Below are positions 33,460 to 44,762 of a stretch of DNA of 64,000 bases, in pieces. The stretch covers positions 310,001-374,000 of the forward strand of contig JAGFMI010000019.1 of NCBI GenBank assembly GCA_021030905.1, given 5' to 3'. A program made the position numbers and the translations under genes. The notes beneath the pieces are model-generated. The model saw only the letters and a list, made by a program, of their open reading frames with translations, had not been told where the DNA came from and made no database searches. Numbering within the stretch: position 1 is the stretch's first letter; each line of letters opens with the position of its first letter. The stretch is from Pyrenula massariospora (Eukaryota; Ascomycota; Eurotiomycetes; Pyrenulales; Pyrenulaceae).

Positions 33460-33478
33460 AGGGGTCCTGGGCTCTAAT
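33460..33478 (+). repeat. 19-bp direct repeat, right copy, at the block border
   Basis: AGGGGTCCTGGGCTCTAAT, 18 of 19 identical to 17651-17669, at the point where composition returns to normal. Confidence 0.75.
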
Positions 33479-33840
33479 TAAGGCGCGGATGCAGAGGATT
33501 TCCAGGACCTCAATAGATTATGAGACCCTGTCAGGAATCACCTCCTCCCGCCATAGCTAGGACGTATCTACTAAAATAGATGGATGCGGCATGAGATCAT
33601 GGAGTTGGAAAGGATTGCACCGGCCACGGGCGTGAAGGATATCGGAGAGTCAAAGCCAGGATAGGAAATGTGTTCGGCCGATAGAGTTGCCGTTTTAGGG
33701 AATTTTAAGTGGCCGCCGTCCGAAAGCCGGGGGCGTTTTCTCGACTTTACTGTAGGTCCGGTTTTGACTTTGGACATCTTAAGACCAAATTGGGTGACAT
33801 TGGGGGAGGTTGCATGACTATCTCCGAGGGGAGATGAGGG

Positions 33841-33847
33841 TATATAA
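33841..33847 (+). promoter_or_regulatory. TATA box of the SDR gene at 33947
   Basis: TATATAA lies 100 bp upstream of the ATG within gggTATATAAgggg, in otherwise ordinary sequence. The 33479-33946 interval holds no other supported feature. Confidence 0.6.
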
Positions 33848-33946
33848 GGGGAAGATGTCCCGTCTCGGTGGCACTTTCGACAACATAGACAGACCAATCT
33901 TCCTTGAAACTTGCGAGGACATTTGTATACAACGCAGCAAAACAAC

Positions 33947-34799
33947 ATGACTTCTACACCAGTCCTTCTCATTACGGGCGCGAACACTGGTCTCGGCCTC
34001 GTGACAGTCAAGTCTCTGTACCAGTCCTCACAAGCCTACACCATCCTCCTTGGTGGCCGAAGCGTGGAAAAGGCCAAGTCCGCCGTTGAGCAGGTCCAGA
34101 AAGAAATTCCTAAGAGTGCCAGTACTGTCACAGCGGTGCAGGTGGACATCGAAGACGACGCATCGATCGCCAAATTGATCGACCATGTCTCCAAGGAATA
34201 TGGCCGTCTGGACGTGGTGATCAATAATGCAGGTAAAGTCTTCCAATTGTCCCGTTGACTTCTTCGGTGTTGACGATGAATGGGTAGGTGCTCAACTCGA
34301 CCCGCAATACTACGCAGGCAAGATGACGATGAGGGAGATGTGGAACGCGTCGTGGAGCGTCAACACAACATCAACCCATGTCTTTACGTACAACGTCGCC
34401 CCTCTACTCGTGAAGTCTTCCAACCCACGCCTTATTTTCATCACCAGTGGGACGTCGACGCTCACCGAGCATGACATGATCCCGCAGGGATTCAACCAGC
34501 CGCCTGCAAAGGGCTGGCCGAAACCGAACCTCGGAATTCCCGCCTATCGGTCCAGCAAGACAGGGATGAACATGATGATGCGGGAGTGGACGCGGATCTT
34601 GAAGGAAGATGGCGTCAAGGTATGGTGTGTCTCGCCGGGCTTTTTGGCGACTGGGCTTGGCGGAAATCAGGAGATTAATAAGAAGATGGGGGCGCTAGAT
34701 CCGACCGTGGGCGCGAATTTTGTCCGAGACGTCGTGGAAGGTGCTCGGGATCAAGATTGTGGGAAGGTCATTCGGCGTGACAATGTTCAACCATGGTAA
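33947..34799 (+). CDS. Short-chain dehydrogenase/reductase (classical SDR), one intron
   Basis: Exons 33947-34232 and 34288-34799 join across a 55-bp intron (GTAAAG, GGGTAG, phase 1) into 265 residues. The frame is open upstream of 33947, but that ATG is the one directly before the Rossmann start (MTSTPVLLITGANTGLG). The NAD(P) motif TGANTGLG, the DIED adenine contact, NNAG (split by the intron, the usual check that splicing is right), the catalytic Ser in FITSGTS and YRSSK (YxxxK) are all present, followed by SPGFLATGLGG. It is a soluble oxidoreductase; the substrate is unknown. It is the first gene after the AT block and converges on the Zn2Cys6 regulator with 82 bp between them. The coding strand becomes G-rich towards the 3' end. 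Confidence 0.9.
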
Positions 34800-34881
34800 T
34801 TTGGATCGCGGCTTTGCGTTTGATGATGAGTGCTAGAAAGGTTAGTATGGTATAAAATCTCTCACTTTCGTGGCGCTATGG

Positions 34882-37053
34882 TCAGCTCGGCAGTACACCG
34901 TCCATTTGTGATTCATCTTGATCGAAAAGTTGTGAATCAAATACCGTCCAGTCAATGTTTCCAAAATCGCTGCCGATGAAATTGAAATGGTCCAAGAGGC
35001 CAAAAGCTGATTCTTCACCCTGAGCCGGATTGGATTGAGGCTGTACAAAAGCATCTTCTGGAATAGAAGTGAGCATTTCTCCGCTGACTGAATTGTTGTT
35101 GAAAACAGCTCCTGGCAGGCTTGAAATTGGTTGATCCTTTGCTGCCTTTGACCCGGTTTCTCTCCATGTGCCGCTCAAAGTAAGGCGGACTGCCTTCGCG
35201 ACACGTTTTGCATCACGTGAAGCGCGGGACTTTTCAACGCATATAATAAGGGACTCTTCAAGCAGCTGAAGCACTACATCCTCTGAGGCTCCAACGGTCG
35301 GGAAAACCTCTGAACCGTTCTTCCGGCGAATATGCAGAAAGAGACATAGAACCATCACGCCTAGCAAAAAGTCGTTCATGGTAAAATTCGTAAGCATCCA
35401 GCGCTCGCTATGAAGCTGTCCTCCAGGTGAAAACTCTTTGTACATGTCGATGAAGTGGCTAACCATCCGTTTTCCAGCCTCAACGCATGATTCAGTGCTG
35501 AAGATACTTCCCTGCGCCATGTACCTACGATGCAGAACACACAGACTTTTTAGATGGATGAATTCCATATAGAATCTAGTCATGATAAGAAAAGGGGGGT
35601 CCATTATTGAATCTGAAAATGGACGTGTCTTTAGAACATGGGGGATTGTGGCATGCAAATCTCGAATTTTCTGGTCAATCTGACGGATTTCTGCTCCAGA
35701 TTTCTCCTTGAACGACAGGGCATCCTTGCACACTTTGCCAAAGCCGATCATTAGTCTGTCTTTGACAATGAACCAGAGCAACCTCGTCGCTTGATCTTCA
35801 GATCGTGATGTAGGTAGAGCTTGACTATTGGAATCGAAATCCTCATCCAAAATATTTGCCGGCGACTTGGTGTCACAATTTTCCAAACGAATATTGCTCG
35901 GGAGGCCAAGCTGGAACGATATCATTAGATCCATTTGTTTAATAGACGCCCAGCATCGTCGTCGCATCTCTCCGTCAAACGCGCTAATTCCTAAAGTATC
36001 CGGGTCTCGGTGGTAGCCCCTCTCGTACGCCATACGGACAACTATACTCAGGATAGCCCCAGCTTCTCGAGACGGGTCAAGACTCTTCAGATTCTTGCAG
36101 TGACCATACATGGCAAGAGCTTCCAAAGCGAATTGCTGGGGCCGATGGTACTGTCCTAGGACTAGGCATTTCCCGGCGGCCTCATGCAAAGAAGCACTAC
36201 CGATGGCTGCACTGTTTGGTAACGACGGATCTGAATCAACAGCTCTGCCAATGATAGATGCCATATAGCATATTGAAAACAGCATAGAAAGCCATAGAGG
36301 GTTCGAATACGACGGCGCAGACCAGAAGTCTTGATACTGGCGTTGGAAATGATACGTATGAATGAATGGAATGATATATGTCTCTCCTCGGAAATACAGC
36401 GAAAGATAACGGTCGCATTCCACTTTTGTGGGTAGGTAACGTGAGATGATGTCCTGAATTGAAAGTCCTGCTGACGATCCAAATATTAGTTCGTCGCCTC
36501 TGGCGAAGGCTAGATCATTCAGCGAATCTTCCAAATGCTTTGATTTTGTAGATTCCGTCAAGGCTGCCTTCAAATCGTGAATATCGTCAAGTAAAGCCGA
36601 CCAATGCGTGGCACCAACATAAGCCGTCCCGTTCACGTGCTGTTTAGAGGTCTCATCGTCATCGCCGTTCAGGTCTTGTGGCAGCGCAGGAGGTGTGACT
36701 GGCTTGGTAGGTAAGACCTGATTGCTGATCTGCGATGATGTCTGGCTTTGCATCAATTGCTTGACTAGTGTCTCTAGATGCACCAGCCTATCTTCAGCCA
36801 CGAAATTGCGGCTTACTTCATTTTTAGAGTCTACATGACGTGAGTAGTTGCAAGCAGCACCCTCGTCTCTTTTAGCACAACTACCACACGGTTGGCCTCG
36901 ATCACAGCGGAGCTTAGACTTTCGACATTGGTTGCAAACGAGCGATTCCCGGAACCTCTTTGTGACCTTTGCCGGCGAAGGATCGTTGTGGCCATCCCGA
37001 TACGCCCGAAATTTGCTCGTAAAATTCTGCAATCCCACATGATTTGAAGGCAT
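34882..37053 (-). CDS. Zn2Cys6 transcription factor with fungal-specific regulatory domain
   Basis: One open frame of 723 residues from the ATG at 37053; the frame extends to a TTG at 37059, which is not used here. The binuclear zinc cluster starts at Cys40 with spacing C-x2-C-x6-C-x5-C-x2-C-x8-C (CNQCRKSKLRC, then CGSC), preceded by basic residues. A predicted dimerisation heptad follows (LVHLETLVKQLMQS, about residues 90-103). The middle homology region holds the Fungal_trans signatures YLSLYFRGETYIIPFIHTY, LSMLFSICYMAS and ARGxxRD-like AYERGYHRDPD, then EMRRRCWASIKQMDL. The C-terminus is Asp/Gln-rich, a plausible activation region. Targets are unknown; it could regulate the neighbouring SDR or the polyketide genes ~10 kb away. 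No intron is needed. Confidence 0.92.
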   Translation of the reverse strand: MPSNHVGLQNFTSKFRAYRDGHNDPSPAKVTKRFRESLVCNQCRKSKLRCDRGQPCGSCAKRDEGAACNYSRHVDSKNEVSRNFVAEDRLVHLETLVKQLMQSQTSSQISNQVLPTKPVTPPALPQDLNGDDDETSKQHVNGTAYVGATHWSALLDDIHDLKAALTESTKSKHLEDSLNDLAFARGDELIFGSSAGLSIQDIISRYLPTKVECDRYLSLYFRGETYIIPFIHTYHFQRQYQDFWSAPSYSNPLWLSMLFSICYMASIIGRAVDSDPSLPNSAAIGSASLHEAAGKCLVLGQYHRPQQFALEALAMYGHCKNLKSLDPSREAGAILSIVVRMAYERGYHRDPDTLGISAFDGEMRRRCWASIKQMDLMISFQLGLPSNIRLENCDTKSPANILDEDFDSNSQALPTSRSEDQATRLLWFIVKDRLMIGFGKVCKDALSFKEKSGAEIRQIDQKIRDLHATIPHVLKTRPFSDSIMDPPFLIMTRFYMEFIHLKSLCVLHRRYMAQGSIFSTESCVEAGKRMVSHFIDMYKEFSPGGQLHSERWMLTNFTMNDFLLGVMVLCLFLHIRRKNGSEVFPTVGASEDVVLQLLEESLIICVEKSRASRDAKRVAKAVRLTLSGTWRETGSKAAKDQPISSLPGAVFNNNSVSGEMLTSIPEDAFVQPQSNPAQGEESAFGLLDHFNFIGSDFGNIDWTVFDSQLFDQDESQMDGVLPS

Positions 37054-37676
37054 CTCCAAGGAAGAAGCGTCGCAAAGGTTGTGCTAGTAATGGTCTTTGC
37101 TACTTTCGATCTGTGTGCAGTGATCGGCGTATTGCACCTTGACGACGATTATTTAAGGTATTAGTATGTAGATACTACATTTTCAGTTTGTATATTATTG
37201 TCGAAATGCGCTCACGTAAGGTAGGTCTCTGAGCAGAGGATGTCGAAAGGTTGTGCTTTAATTGAATAAAGTATTGTAGTGCTTGGAAACCAGTTGGATG
37301 ATCAAGATGCAGAAAGGCTGGCAGTCGACAAACTTTGGATCCCGGAGCACTGGCGGCTCGGCTTCCGGCTTCCGGCTTGGCTCTGTGTTGCCAAGAAAAG
37401 ACGTACCCAGCAACTCTTACAATTGTACATCGATGTTCGATGGTAAACTGTGGAGAAGCCCAATCGATGCTTTCGTCGTCACCGATTCTTCTGTATCCTA
37501 CCGTACATCACGTCAAAAAGACCTCTAAGATCTGTCAAGCGGACTCAAAAGTGCCCGTTGAGGTTAGGGAATGTTCAAAATTCGCAGTGAAAATATATCC
37601 GCGATCAAAATAAATTCGTAATAAAAAAAAGACCGCATATTTATCGGCTTGAATGTGATGTTTGGACATTTCTTTG
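37054..37676. promoter_or_regulatory. Divergent promoter region with four CGGCT repeats
   Basis: This is the region between the regulator (minus) and a membrane protein (plus). CGGCT occurs four times at 37354, 37359, 37366 and 37373 in a 24-bp stretch. CGG triplets are the core recognised by Zn2Cys6 proteins, so self-regulation is possible but not shown. Short frames at 37283-37613 are not supported. Confidence 0.4.
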
Positions 37677-38366
37677 ATGACCCAATACTACCTCATTCAA
37701 TCCTACGAACTAGAGTCGTCGCCAAAATCCGGCGTGGAGGTCACAAGGATGTTTAACTTCCTTCAGAATGTCTTCTCCCAAGCCAACGTTCTTGATACGT
37801 TCCGCACCAACCTCGACTTTCTCAGCCTCCTCCTTCGCAAGGTCACATGGTTTAACATTAGTCTGAACACGCCGAAATACATCTTCCTGACGATCTGCAT
37901 TACCTCGCTTGTCTCCTTCCTCATCAACCCCTCCTTCCGCCGGCGCTTCCACCCTCGTGCCATATCCTCCGGTCTATTGAATACGGCGTGGATGCTCTTC
38001 TGGAACGAACTTAAACGTGATGGTTATCTTACTCCAGATACATACGGGCAATTCAGGTCAACGATTTATAGGATTGTAGATGGAGGAATCGGGATATACA
38101 TCGTTCTAGAGGTTTTTTGTTTTGCGAGCGAAATAGTCACTCTAGCGATCTTAGCCGTTGGTGTTGTAGTGACTGTGACTGCGATTGTCGTTTCGGAGTA
38201 CTTGAGAGCGAAGTACCTGATTCTACTGCCCAGGATGCAGACATCGGAAGAGGAGCAGCGATTGAGTTGGGAGGAGATTAGAATGTCGGTTGGTCAGTTC
38301 AGGGGGAGAGTAAGGAGGTGGATAGAGGGGAGGGAAGATGACCAGAACCACTGCCGAAAGACTTGA
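37677..38366 (+). CDS. Small hypothetical membrane protein, 229 residues
   Basis: Open frame with the first ATG at 37677. I do not recognise the family. Visible features are an N-terminal Phe/Leu-rich helix, a membrane segment at about residues 71-87 (YIFLTICITSLVSFLI), basic residues after it (RRRFHPR), a second hydrophobic region of ~50 residues (IGIYIVLEVFCFASEIVTLAILAVGVVVTVTAIVV), which likely spans twice, and a charged C-terminal tail. The coding strand is C-rich at the start and strongly G-rich over the last 150 bp, as in several neighbours. That coherent trend and the clear membrane segments support a real gene. Confidence 0.6.
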   Translation: MTQYYLIQSYELESSPKSGVEVTRMFNFLQNVFSQANVLDTFRTNLDFLSLLLRKVTWFNISLNTPKYIFLTICITSLVSFLINPSFRRRFHPRAISSGLLNTAWMLFWNELKRDGYLTPDTYGQFRSTIYRIVDGGIGIYIVLEVFCFASEIVTLAILAVGVVVTVTAIVVSEYLRAKYLILLPRMQTSEEEQRLSWEEIRMSVGQFRGRVRRWIEGREDDQNHCRKT

Positions 38367-39623
38367 TCCAGGTTAGGCAGATGCTCCTCATTGATGCCAA
38401 TCAGAGACTCTGCGGCAATTCGCTCCCTTGGCTTCCGCTGGAATGGTCCTACACGACCTCTATATCAGTGCGCGTTCTCCTGGTCTCATCGTAGACTCCC
38501 AGGTGGATCTGGTTTCTTCAGATCCCGGTGCCTTGCGGACATGTGATGGCCCCAACGTCCTTCGCAAGCCTCACTCGCCATTTTGCATGCAAACCCGTGC
38601 AGGAGGAAGTACGTCAATCATCTGTGAAGGATTTACTTGCCCAACAATTTTGCGATTTGGCGTACAGTCCCTACAGAAGCTGCAAAGAGACCCTGGTCTT
38701 TAGCGCCATAGATAACGAACTCAAGGCTCCTTCCGACCAATTCCCCCGGCCATCAGATTGCGCGACCCACGCGGGGAAAAAGCTCGGTATGCTGTCGGTT
38801 GATATCTTAAGAATTTGCCGGGTTTGCTGCTGATTTTACGGAGCTGGGAGAAGCTCAACGTCTAAGTGGCCATTCACCATGTAGACGAAGGAAAATACAT
38901 GGCCACTTTTTGACTACAATTTCGTATCGGCGTTACCGTACGCCATATCTCCGTGCACTCTCGCTGCGAGTCAGTCGCCCAATCTGCTATCAATTCCAGA
39001 GCTGGGTTATCCTGACATTAGAACAACGAGCCGAGAGAGATACGACAATGTCACCGCAACGGTCTAGTCATCTCCTTCCGTCAACTTAATCCTCAATGTC
39101 TCTTCAGCGAGACGCTGATCTCCCGCTGAATCCCAGATACTTTTGTGGATTTAGGGTCGAATCGGCGATGGATTCTCTCAAACCGTTTGAGGCTCACTAC
39201 AGTACCCTGTAAGATCGACAAAATACCTACGCTATGAAAGAATAAACTTGCTGCAAGGGCGAAATTATCACATGCACATTAGTCAGGACTTCGGCAGATC
39301 CAACGAAGAATAGCCTTCGACGGATAGAGCAGACTTTTCTTGCTCCAAGCGCGGGTATGGCCACGTTGAAGTTTTACGACATATGAATATGCATCGACGG
39401 CGAATTTGCTATTTACGTACACAGAGAGGTTATCCGATGCTCGTTTCGTTTTACTAAAGACTAGTCCGGGTGCAGGACAATTATTGAATTACCAGCCTGA
39501 GTAGCTGACCGCCATTCTATTAGAGTTTTTGGTCTGCTATGAAGAACTGCGCTCGACTTGCGATGATGCAGAATGGAGATTGCGAATTCCTTATGCATGT
39601 AGCCTCCGGGCTGAGAAAGGGAT
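38367..39623. other. 1.26-kb intergenic region, no gene seen
   Basis: This lies between two converging genes. Overlapping plus-strand frames at 38428-38833 show no domain or composition typical of a protein. No repeat or RNA gene was recognised. Confidence 0.5.
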
Positions 39624-40577
39624 CTAGTCAAAATTGGTGCTCTTGATGGTATCCTCCCACTCGTCGCAAATGGCTAGAGTATCACGGCATTTTTTGCGGA
39701 TCACCTCCAGAACATCTGGTCCAAGGGGAAGCCTCGCTGGTGTCGTCTTCTCTGCCGCTACTCCCTCCCCCCTCACCACATCAACCATGATTTGAACCGC
39801 TTTCTCTGGATTCCCAGGTTGCTTCATGTCAATCCCAGACAATAGATTCGCCACACCCTGATCCATCTGCGCATAATCCTCAATGGTCTGGGGGCAAAAC
39901 TTCAGCCGGCCTGGGCTCATAATGGGCGTACGGAAGTGACCAGGCTCGAAGATGATGCTTTGAATGCCAAAAGGAGCCACCTCTGGCTTGAGACATTCGT
40001 AGATCCCTATAGCGCCGTGATAAGCCACGAAGAATGAGTGCGAGAAGCTTGAAACGCTTACCTTCGAGAGCGAACTTCGTTCCAGTGTATGGTCCAGCTG
40101 CAGGAAGTCCTTCCCAACCTGAAGGCGAGCTGAGAAACACGATGAAGCCTGACCGTTGCTTTCGAAGGTACGGCAGAACGGCGCGAGTCACCTTGAGGGC
40201 GCCAAATACGTTGGTATTAAACTGGTTTAGGAAATTTTCGTGGCTTGCAGCTCTTAGCAACGACGTTGGCCAGTCACTCGGCTAACCTACGTTGATTCCT
40301 CTACCGTGCCAACCTCGAGATATCCAGCATTGTTGACGAGCACGTCAATGCGCCCGTGGATTCCAGAGGCTTTCTCGACTTCTCGATTCAGATCCGTCTG
40401 GGAGGACGTCAGGTCGAGCTCAAGTGTGGCCGCACCGATGTCGGCAAGATGCTGAAGACGCGAGACGCCGTTTCGGGCTGTTGCGATAACACGGTCTCCA
40501 CGCTTTAACACATCTCGCACGAATGATTCACCGAAACCAGAAGAGCATCCAGTGATGAGCCATACGAGTGGGGCCAT
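39624..40577 (-). CDS. Short-chain dehydrogenase/reductase, three exons
   Basis: Exons 40577-40291, 40243-40062 and 40006-39624 sum to 852 nt (283 residues). Intron 1 (GTAGGT, GCAAG) is about 47 bp, with its acceptor chosen for phase and length; intron 2 is 55 bp (GTAAGC, CTATAG). The upstream TTG at 40586 is rejected in favour of the ATG at 40577 (MAPLVWLITG). Motifs in order: TGCSSGFG (cofactor), DLTSS, VLVNNAGY, NTNVFGALKVTRAVLPYLR, catalytic LSSPSGW and YTGTK, then EPGHFRT. This is the long subtype often annotated as retinol-dehydrogenase-like or oxidoreductase in fungal secondary-metabolite clusters. Substrate unknown. It could reduce a polyketide carbonyl if it belongs to the nearby cluster, but that is inference from position only. 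Confidence 0.88.
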
Positions 40578-41398
40578 GACCCCCAAAATGGCTAGGAGAG
40601 TGAATTTGACCGGTCTCTATGAAGAGTCAGGTGAAATCTTGTAAAGGGCTCGGTCTACCATTTGAGGGACGACGTTAGCAGATAACCAACTTCATGAGCC
40701 AAACAGAGACCTGAGAGCGCAGCTTGTTTCATTGGGGCCGAATGTCCACCATACTGATAACATGGATACATACATCCCTGTGAGTTCAGCTAAAGCAAGT
40801 ACAGTGGGGGCGAAGATCGTACATATCTAACCCCCATCCACCTGACGGGGATCTGTCCCGTGCGACGGAACATTCCAAGCGAACTGGAAAGAGATATCTG
40901 TACTGAATATCGAAGAAGTATGCATGACTATACGTATCGGGTATGCAGTCATATATGCACTCATTTCCAAAGAGTTAGACTTAGCATTAATGCCAGGCTT
41001 GAAAAGCCTCAATAATAAGCGTCAGGTCTGGTATCATAGTGCCTACTACGAGTCATCTCGCCGGTCAACGTGCTCTTTGAAGCAATACGGACATTATGAC
41101 AGCTATCCAATACACATGGTCATTATAAGGAACACATTATGTCCGCCATGATGTCTTTTAACCGACGATGGAGAGTAGCTTCGGCTGACGACTCGAAACC
41201 TCTCAGATGAGTCCCCCACTCGACAACTGCGAGCCACATATGGGCGTTTGCTATGTCGGTTTCCCAGTCACGAAGTCAGTTCTTTATTAAACTATCGTTA
41301 TTTTCTTCATCTGGATTGAAATGAAGCTAAGAGTGTGCTGCAAAACAACAATGGGAGTCTATCAAAAGGACCGACAGAACCAAACTTATTTACATAAT
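40578..41398. other. Intergenic region, no gene seen
   Basis: Promoter of the SDR on the minus strand and 3' region of the rhodopsin-like gene. Slightly AT-rich; short frames only. Confidence 0.5.
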
Positions 41399-42674
41399 TC
41401 AAACAACAAAGTCAGGATGACCTCTCTTTCCATCATATATTCTTGGTAAACCGTTAGACTTAAAGTCCGAAGATACGGACACATCCGTGGTGCGCCTGAT
41501 ACCGCCGCCTCCTGCCGCCGTCCAGACCAGCTCATGCTCATCATCGTCCAGCTCAATCCCCCTCCGGGTTCGGTGTGGGAAATAGTCTAGGCTCTTCCCA
41601 CCGCTACTCGTAGAGTTGGAGGTATGGCTCGGCCGCATCGAATTGTTTTGAGATCGTCCGCCCCAAGATCGAGGAAGAAGAGGCGCTAAGGTTGGAATGC
41701 ACGCGCAGACAATCGCAACATTCAATTCGACGTTGGACCAGAGAAGAGCAGTAGCTGCATCCCACGTAGGGTCGGCGAAAGTTAGATAGTAGAGCTTGAT
41801 CAGTCGAATGATGCAAAATATAAGTTCGCTGATAACAAAAACGATTAGTCTTGATGGCTGTGACGTCGGAAGCTAAGAAAGGCACCAGTTAAACAAGACT
41901 CACCCGGTCCCCACAGCCATGACCGAAGAGACGAGAATTTTCTTACGGATAGATAGCTTAAGCTTCCATATCGGATAGACTGGGGTACAAAGTATCCAGA
42001 CATCCATGGTGACATTCACAGTATTGACTCCAAGGAAGAGTCGCGGGAATTTGAAACAAGATGCGCCTGTTCGGTCTGCCGCCCACCCAGCGTGCATAGG
42101 AGTGCATTGAAACAGGAAAAGGAATTCCGAAATCACTGCCCAGAGGAGTACGAGCACCATCTGCACGTAGCAGTGGATCTTAAAGTATTTGCGAACACCG
42201 AAAATTCGCACATACAGAAAAAGAATACTAAGCTTGATGAGAGTCATTAATGGTGCGTAGAGCGACTGGTCGGCGTAATTCATCTAAGAACGTCAATTAT
42301 CTTTACTAACGCAAAAGTTTGATGAATATAATGACGTACTTTGCCGTATGTGAACATGACCTCAGGCTCATGCTTCAAAATCCACTCAACGTGTCTTCCA
42401 ATACCGTACTTCGTGCTCCAAATAATCTCCATGACAGTTCCAGGTATCAAATAAATCTACCGGTTGGTATGGCTGTCAATATTCTGGTGGTTGAAACTTC
42501 AGGCAGAACAGGTGCGCTTACAGCTGCCGCCAGAATCAACCAGTCGTCCAGCCAGTATCGTGCGGGTCCAACGCGTCTTGCCCAGAAGCGCAGACCGACT
42601 GCAGTCCATCCGATAACTCTAGTGATGAGGTCAACTATGATAGTTTCGGGTCCTCGATTTGCCGCACTATCCAT
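41399..42674 (-). CDS. Fungal rhodopsin-domain (SAT4-like) seven-helix membrane protein, four exons
   Basis: Exons 42674-42522, 42456-42340, 42283-41904 and 41828-41399 sum to 1,080 nt (359 residues); donors GTAAGC, GTACGT and GTGAGT, acceptors GGTAG, CTTAG and ATCAG. The family pattern is visible: GLRFWARR and LDDWLILAA around helices 1-2, KYGIGRHVEWI in the loop, then LMTLIKLSILFLYVRIF (helix 3), QMVLVLLWAVISEFLFLFQC (helix 4, with the loop cysteine), VNTVNVTMDVWILCTPVYPIWKL (helix 5), GELIFCIIRLIKLYYL (helix 6) and DPTWDAATALLWSNVELNVAIVCACIPTLAPLL (helix 7). The C-terminal tail is polar. Relatives include the SAT4/Pth11-like proteins often found in toxin and effector-rich loci. Ligand and role are unknown. 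Each intron falls in the phase that keeps these motifs intact. Confidence 0.87.
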
Positions 42675-44762
42675 GCTGGGCTAGGTTTTGGATGTTTTGT
42701 CAATTCGCAATGTCGAGCAAGGTTGATGGTCTCTACAATGTCCAGGAATTGACTATTGACATTGTATTGTCGCGATTCAACGAAGAAGTCGCTGGCGAAA
42801 CTGAGATGAGCTGTAAATGCTCCACTGATGATAGATCAGAGGATATGATGGAAAAGACAGTTTCAGGGCAGAAGCGCGACCCAGGAAGAAAATTTGCTTG
42901 ATAAACAGCGTTCAAAAGAAGAACATTCAAATGAGATAGGGTGTCCCCAGCAAAGGACCTCCTTTGCCGTAGTGGCAATCTTCGTAGTGGCGTCATTGCT
43001 GAATCGTAACCACGGGCTTCATCCATGTCCAAGTCGACCTACGCAGCGAATCTAGATTCGTTGCACAATTTGTCAGAGCACAAGGAGTACTCTCGATGCT
43101 CCAGCATGGGTTATTGTGCGGGGGCTGCAGTGTCTGCCGTGTTTCGTGTAGCTACGTCGGACAAGAAAGCTTGGGCTAGATCATGAGGGTGGTGTCGATC
43201 AGAGCATTGCCAGGGGTAGAGTTTGACAGATAAGGCAAGCATCTCGAGACCGTCAACCCCGCCGCCGCCCGCTTGGTGGTCGTGCCTAGCATCTCTTGGC
43301 ACGCCCTGCACATCCGTAGCACAACGGTATCTAGTGATCAACATTTCCCTTGTTTTGGCCCCATTTGAGATCTGCGCTCATTCTCTGTACGTGATAGAAG
43401 GTGATGACGAAGGCTTTCGCCTCTACCATTGACAGCACTAATTGAGCCCGGTAAAATACTAGAGACTTTAAAAATAAGCTTACTGTGGTTGGCCGAACAC
43501 AACGCCCACCCGGAAATAGAGTAGAAGAAATAGGTTGACTTCTTAAGTGAATGCAAGGTCGGTAAGGCAACAACACTATGGATGCTCTCAGATGGCGACG
43601 GCAAGGTCGGCTCTAGGTGTCAGCAGCAAAAAAGTCGATAGAGGGTTGCATACCTGATAGACAGATCCTCATGCAAGCTTGGTACGGAATTGTCGGGTCG
43701 TACAATTAAGGTATTCGCGGCCGGGTTGGCGGTTCTGCGGCGTCCGCACAGATAAGCTTCTCAAGATTTGCATTACAAACCAAGAATCAACGAATGCATA
43801 CTCGTCATCTTTAGGCGATCTGACCAGAGACTTACTCAAAATATTACTGTTGTGCCTGGATCACCGTAACGCGGGGCAATCGGCAAGCACTCACCTAAGT
43901 AAGTGCTCTAGATTTAAGCATACTAGCTGTAATTACAAGTGTTCAATGGTATCGGCGAGACGCACACGCAGCACGGAGGACTTAATTAGTGACTACTAAG
44001 AGCAAGGGGATGCGGGTCCTTGCCGTTGCGACAACGGGAACGTGAAACTTGAACTGAAGAGATCATGGGATTGGTCGGAGAGACTTTCCAACGCTACTTG
44101 CACCAACGGCACGGTAGGCTCTCCTAGAACCTAGATCTAAGGCAGACAGCACACCAACACAACTCTATCTCACCTTAGAAGTCCCGGAAGAGTGCCCTTG
44201 TACGGCTTGAAGGGAGGCATTTCGCATCGAGCTCGCCATCCCCTGGATAATATTATAGATGTAACGTCGGAGACTTGGTCCCCTTGCTCCAAGAGCCTTC
44301 ACGCAGTGAAGCTATCTTTCGGGATGAATGCTTTCTTCTAAATGATGTTATATTTTCGTGTGCAACACTTGTGCATCAGTCACTTAATGCGTACGCGGAA
44401 TTGGCAGTTATCGGTAATCTCGGCTCAGCGCTACCTTCGCAATTGGGGCGGAAATATTCACCATGGACGCAAGAGCTCTCTAAGTCGATCAGGTTTCTTT
44501 CTGTTGGATTTATTACCTTAGCGCCTGAAGATGACCGGGAGCTGTAACAGCATCTCTACTGAGGTATTACGCTAATTAGCTTCATCCCCATAATTCTGCT
44601 AGAGGTCGTCGACGCTGTTATGGAAACAATCATCACAGCATCATAGTGGTGATTCTCCTGTAATTCGGTCTGCTCTCTCAGAATGTTACCAATCGGTCTT
44701 GTTGCCCGGGTTCGCAACTGAATTTCTCACATGGACCGTTCGCTAAAAATCTCCAGCCATCT
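42675..44762. other. 2.1-kb intergenic region, no confident gene
   Basis: Divergent region between the rhodopsin-like gene and the acyltransferase. Short frames on both strands (42733-43032, 43111-43604 minus; 43679-43999, 44275-44547 plus) do not assemble into anything recognisable. It must hold both promoters and might hide a decayed gene. Confidence 0.45.

Larger units (their letters stand above)
17651..33478. repeat. RIP-affected AT-rich block made of nested retrotransposons
   Basis: About 15.8 kb of almost pure A+T sequence without any credible intact gene, flanked on both sides by ordinary coding DNA. Repeat pairs inside it differ almost only by C/T and G/A transitions, and retroelement coding regions are readable but full of TAA/TAG/TGA. 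This is how RIP acts on duplicated DNA in Pezizomycotina. The block resolves into an inner LTR element, an outer LTR element and older flanking remnants, listed separately. Remaining C and G are often in CpG (tcga, acgcg). Confidence 0.95.

Noticed and set aside
43111-43604. Minus-strand frames as a further cluster gene
   Set aside because: No combination of splice sites produced a recognisable domain.
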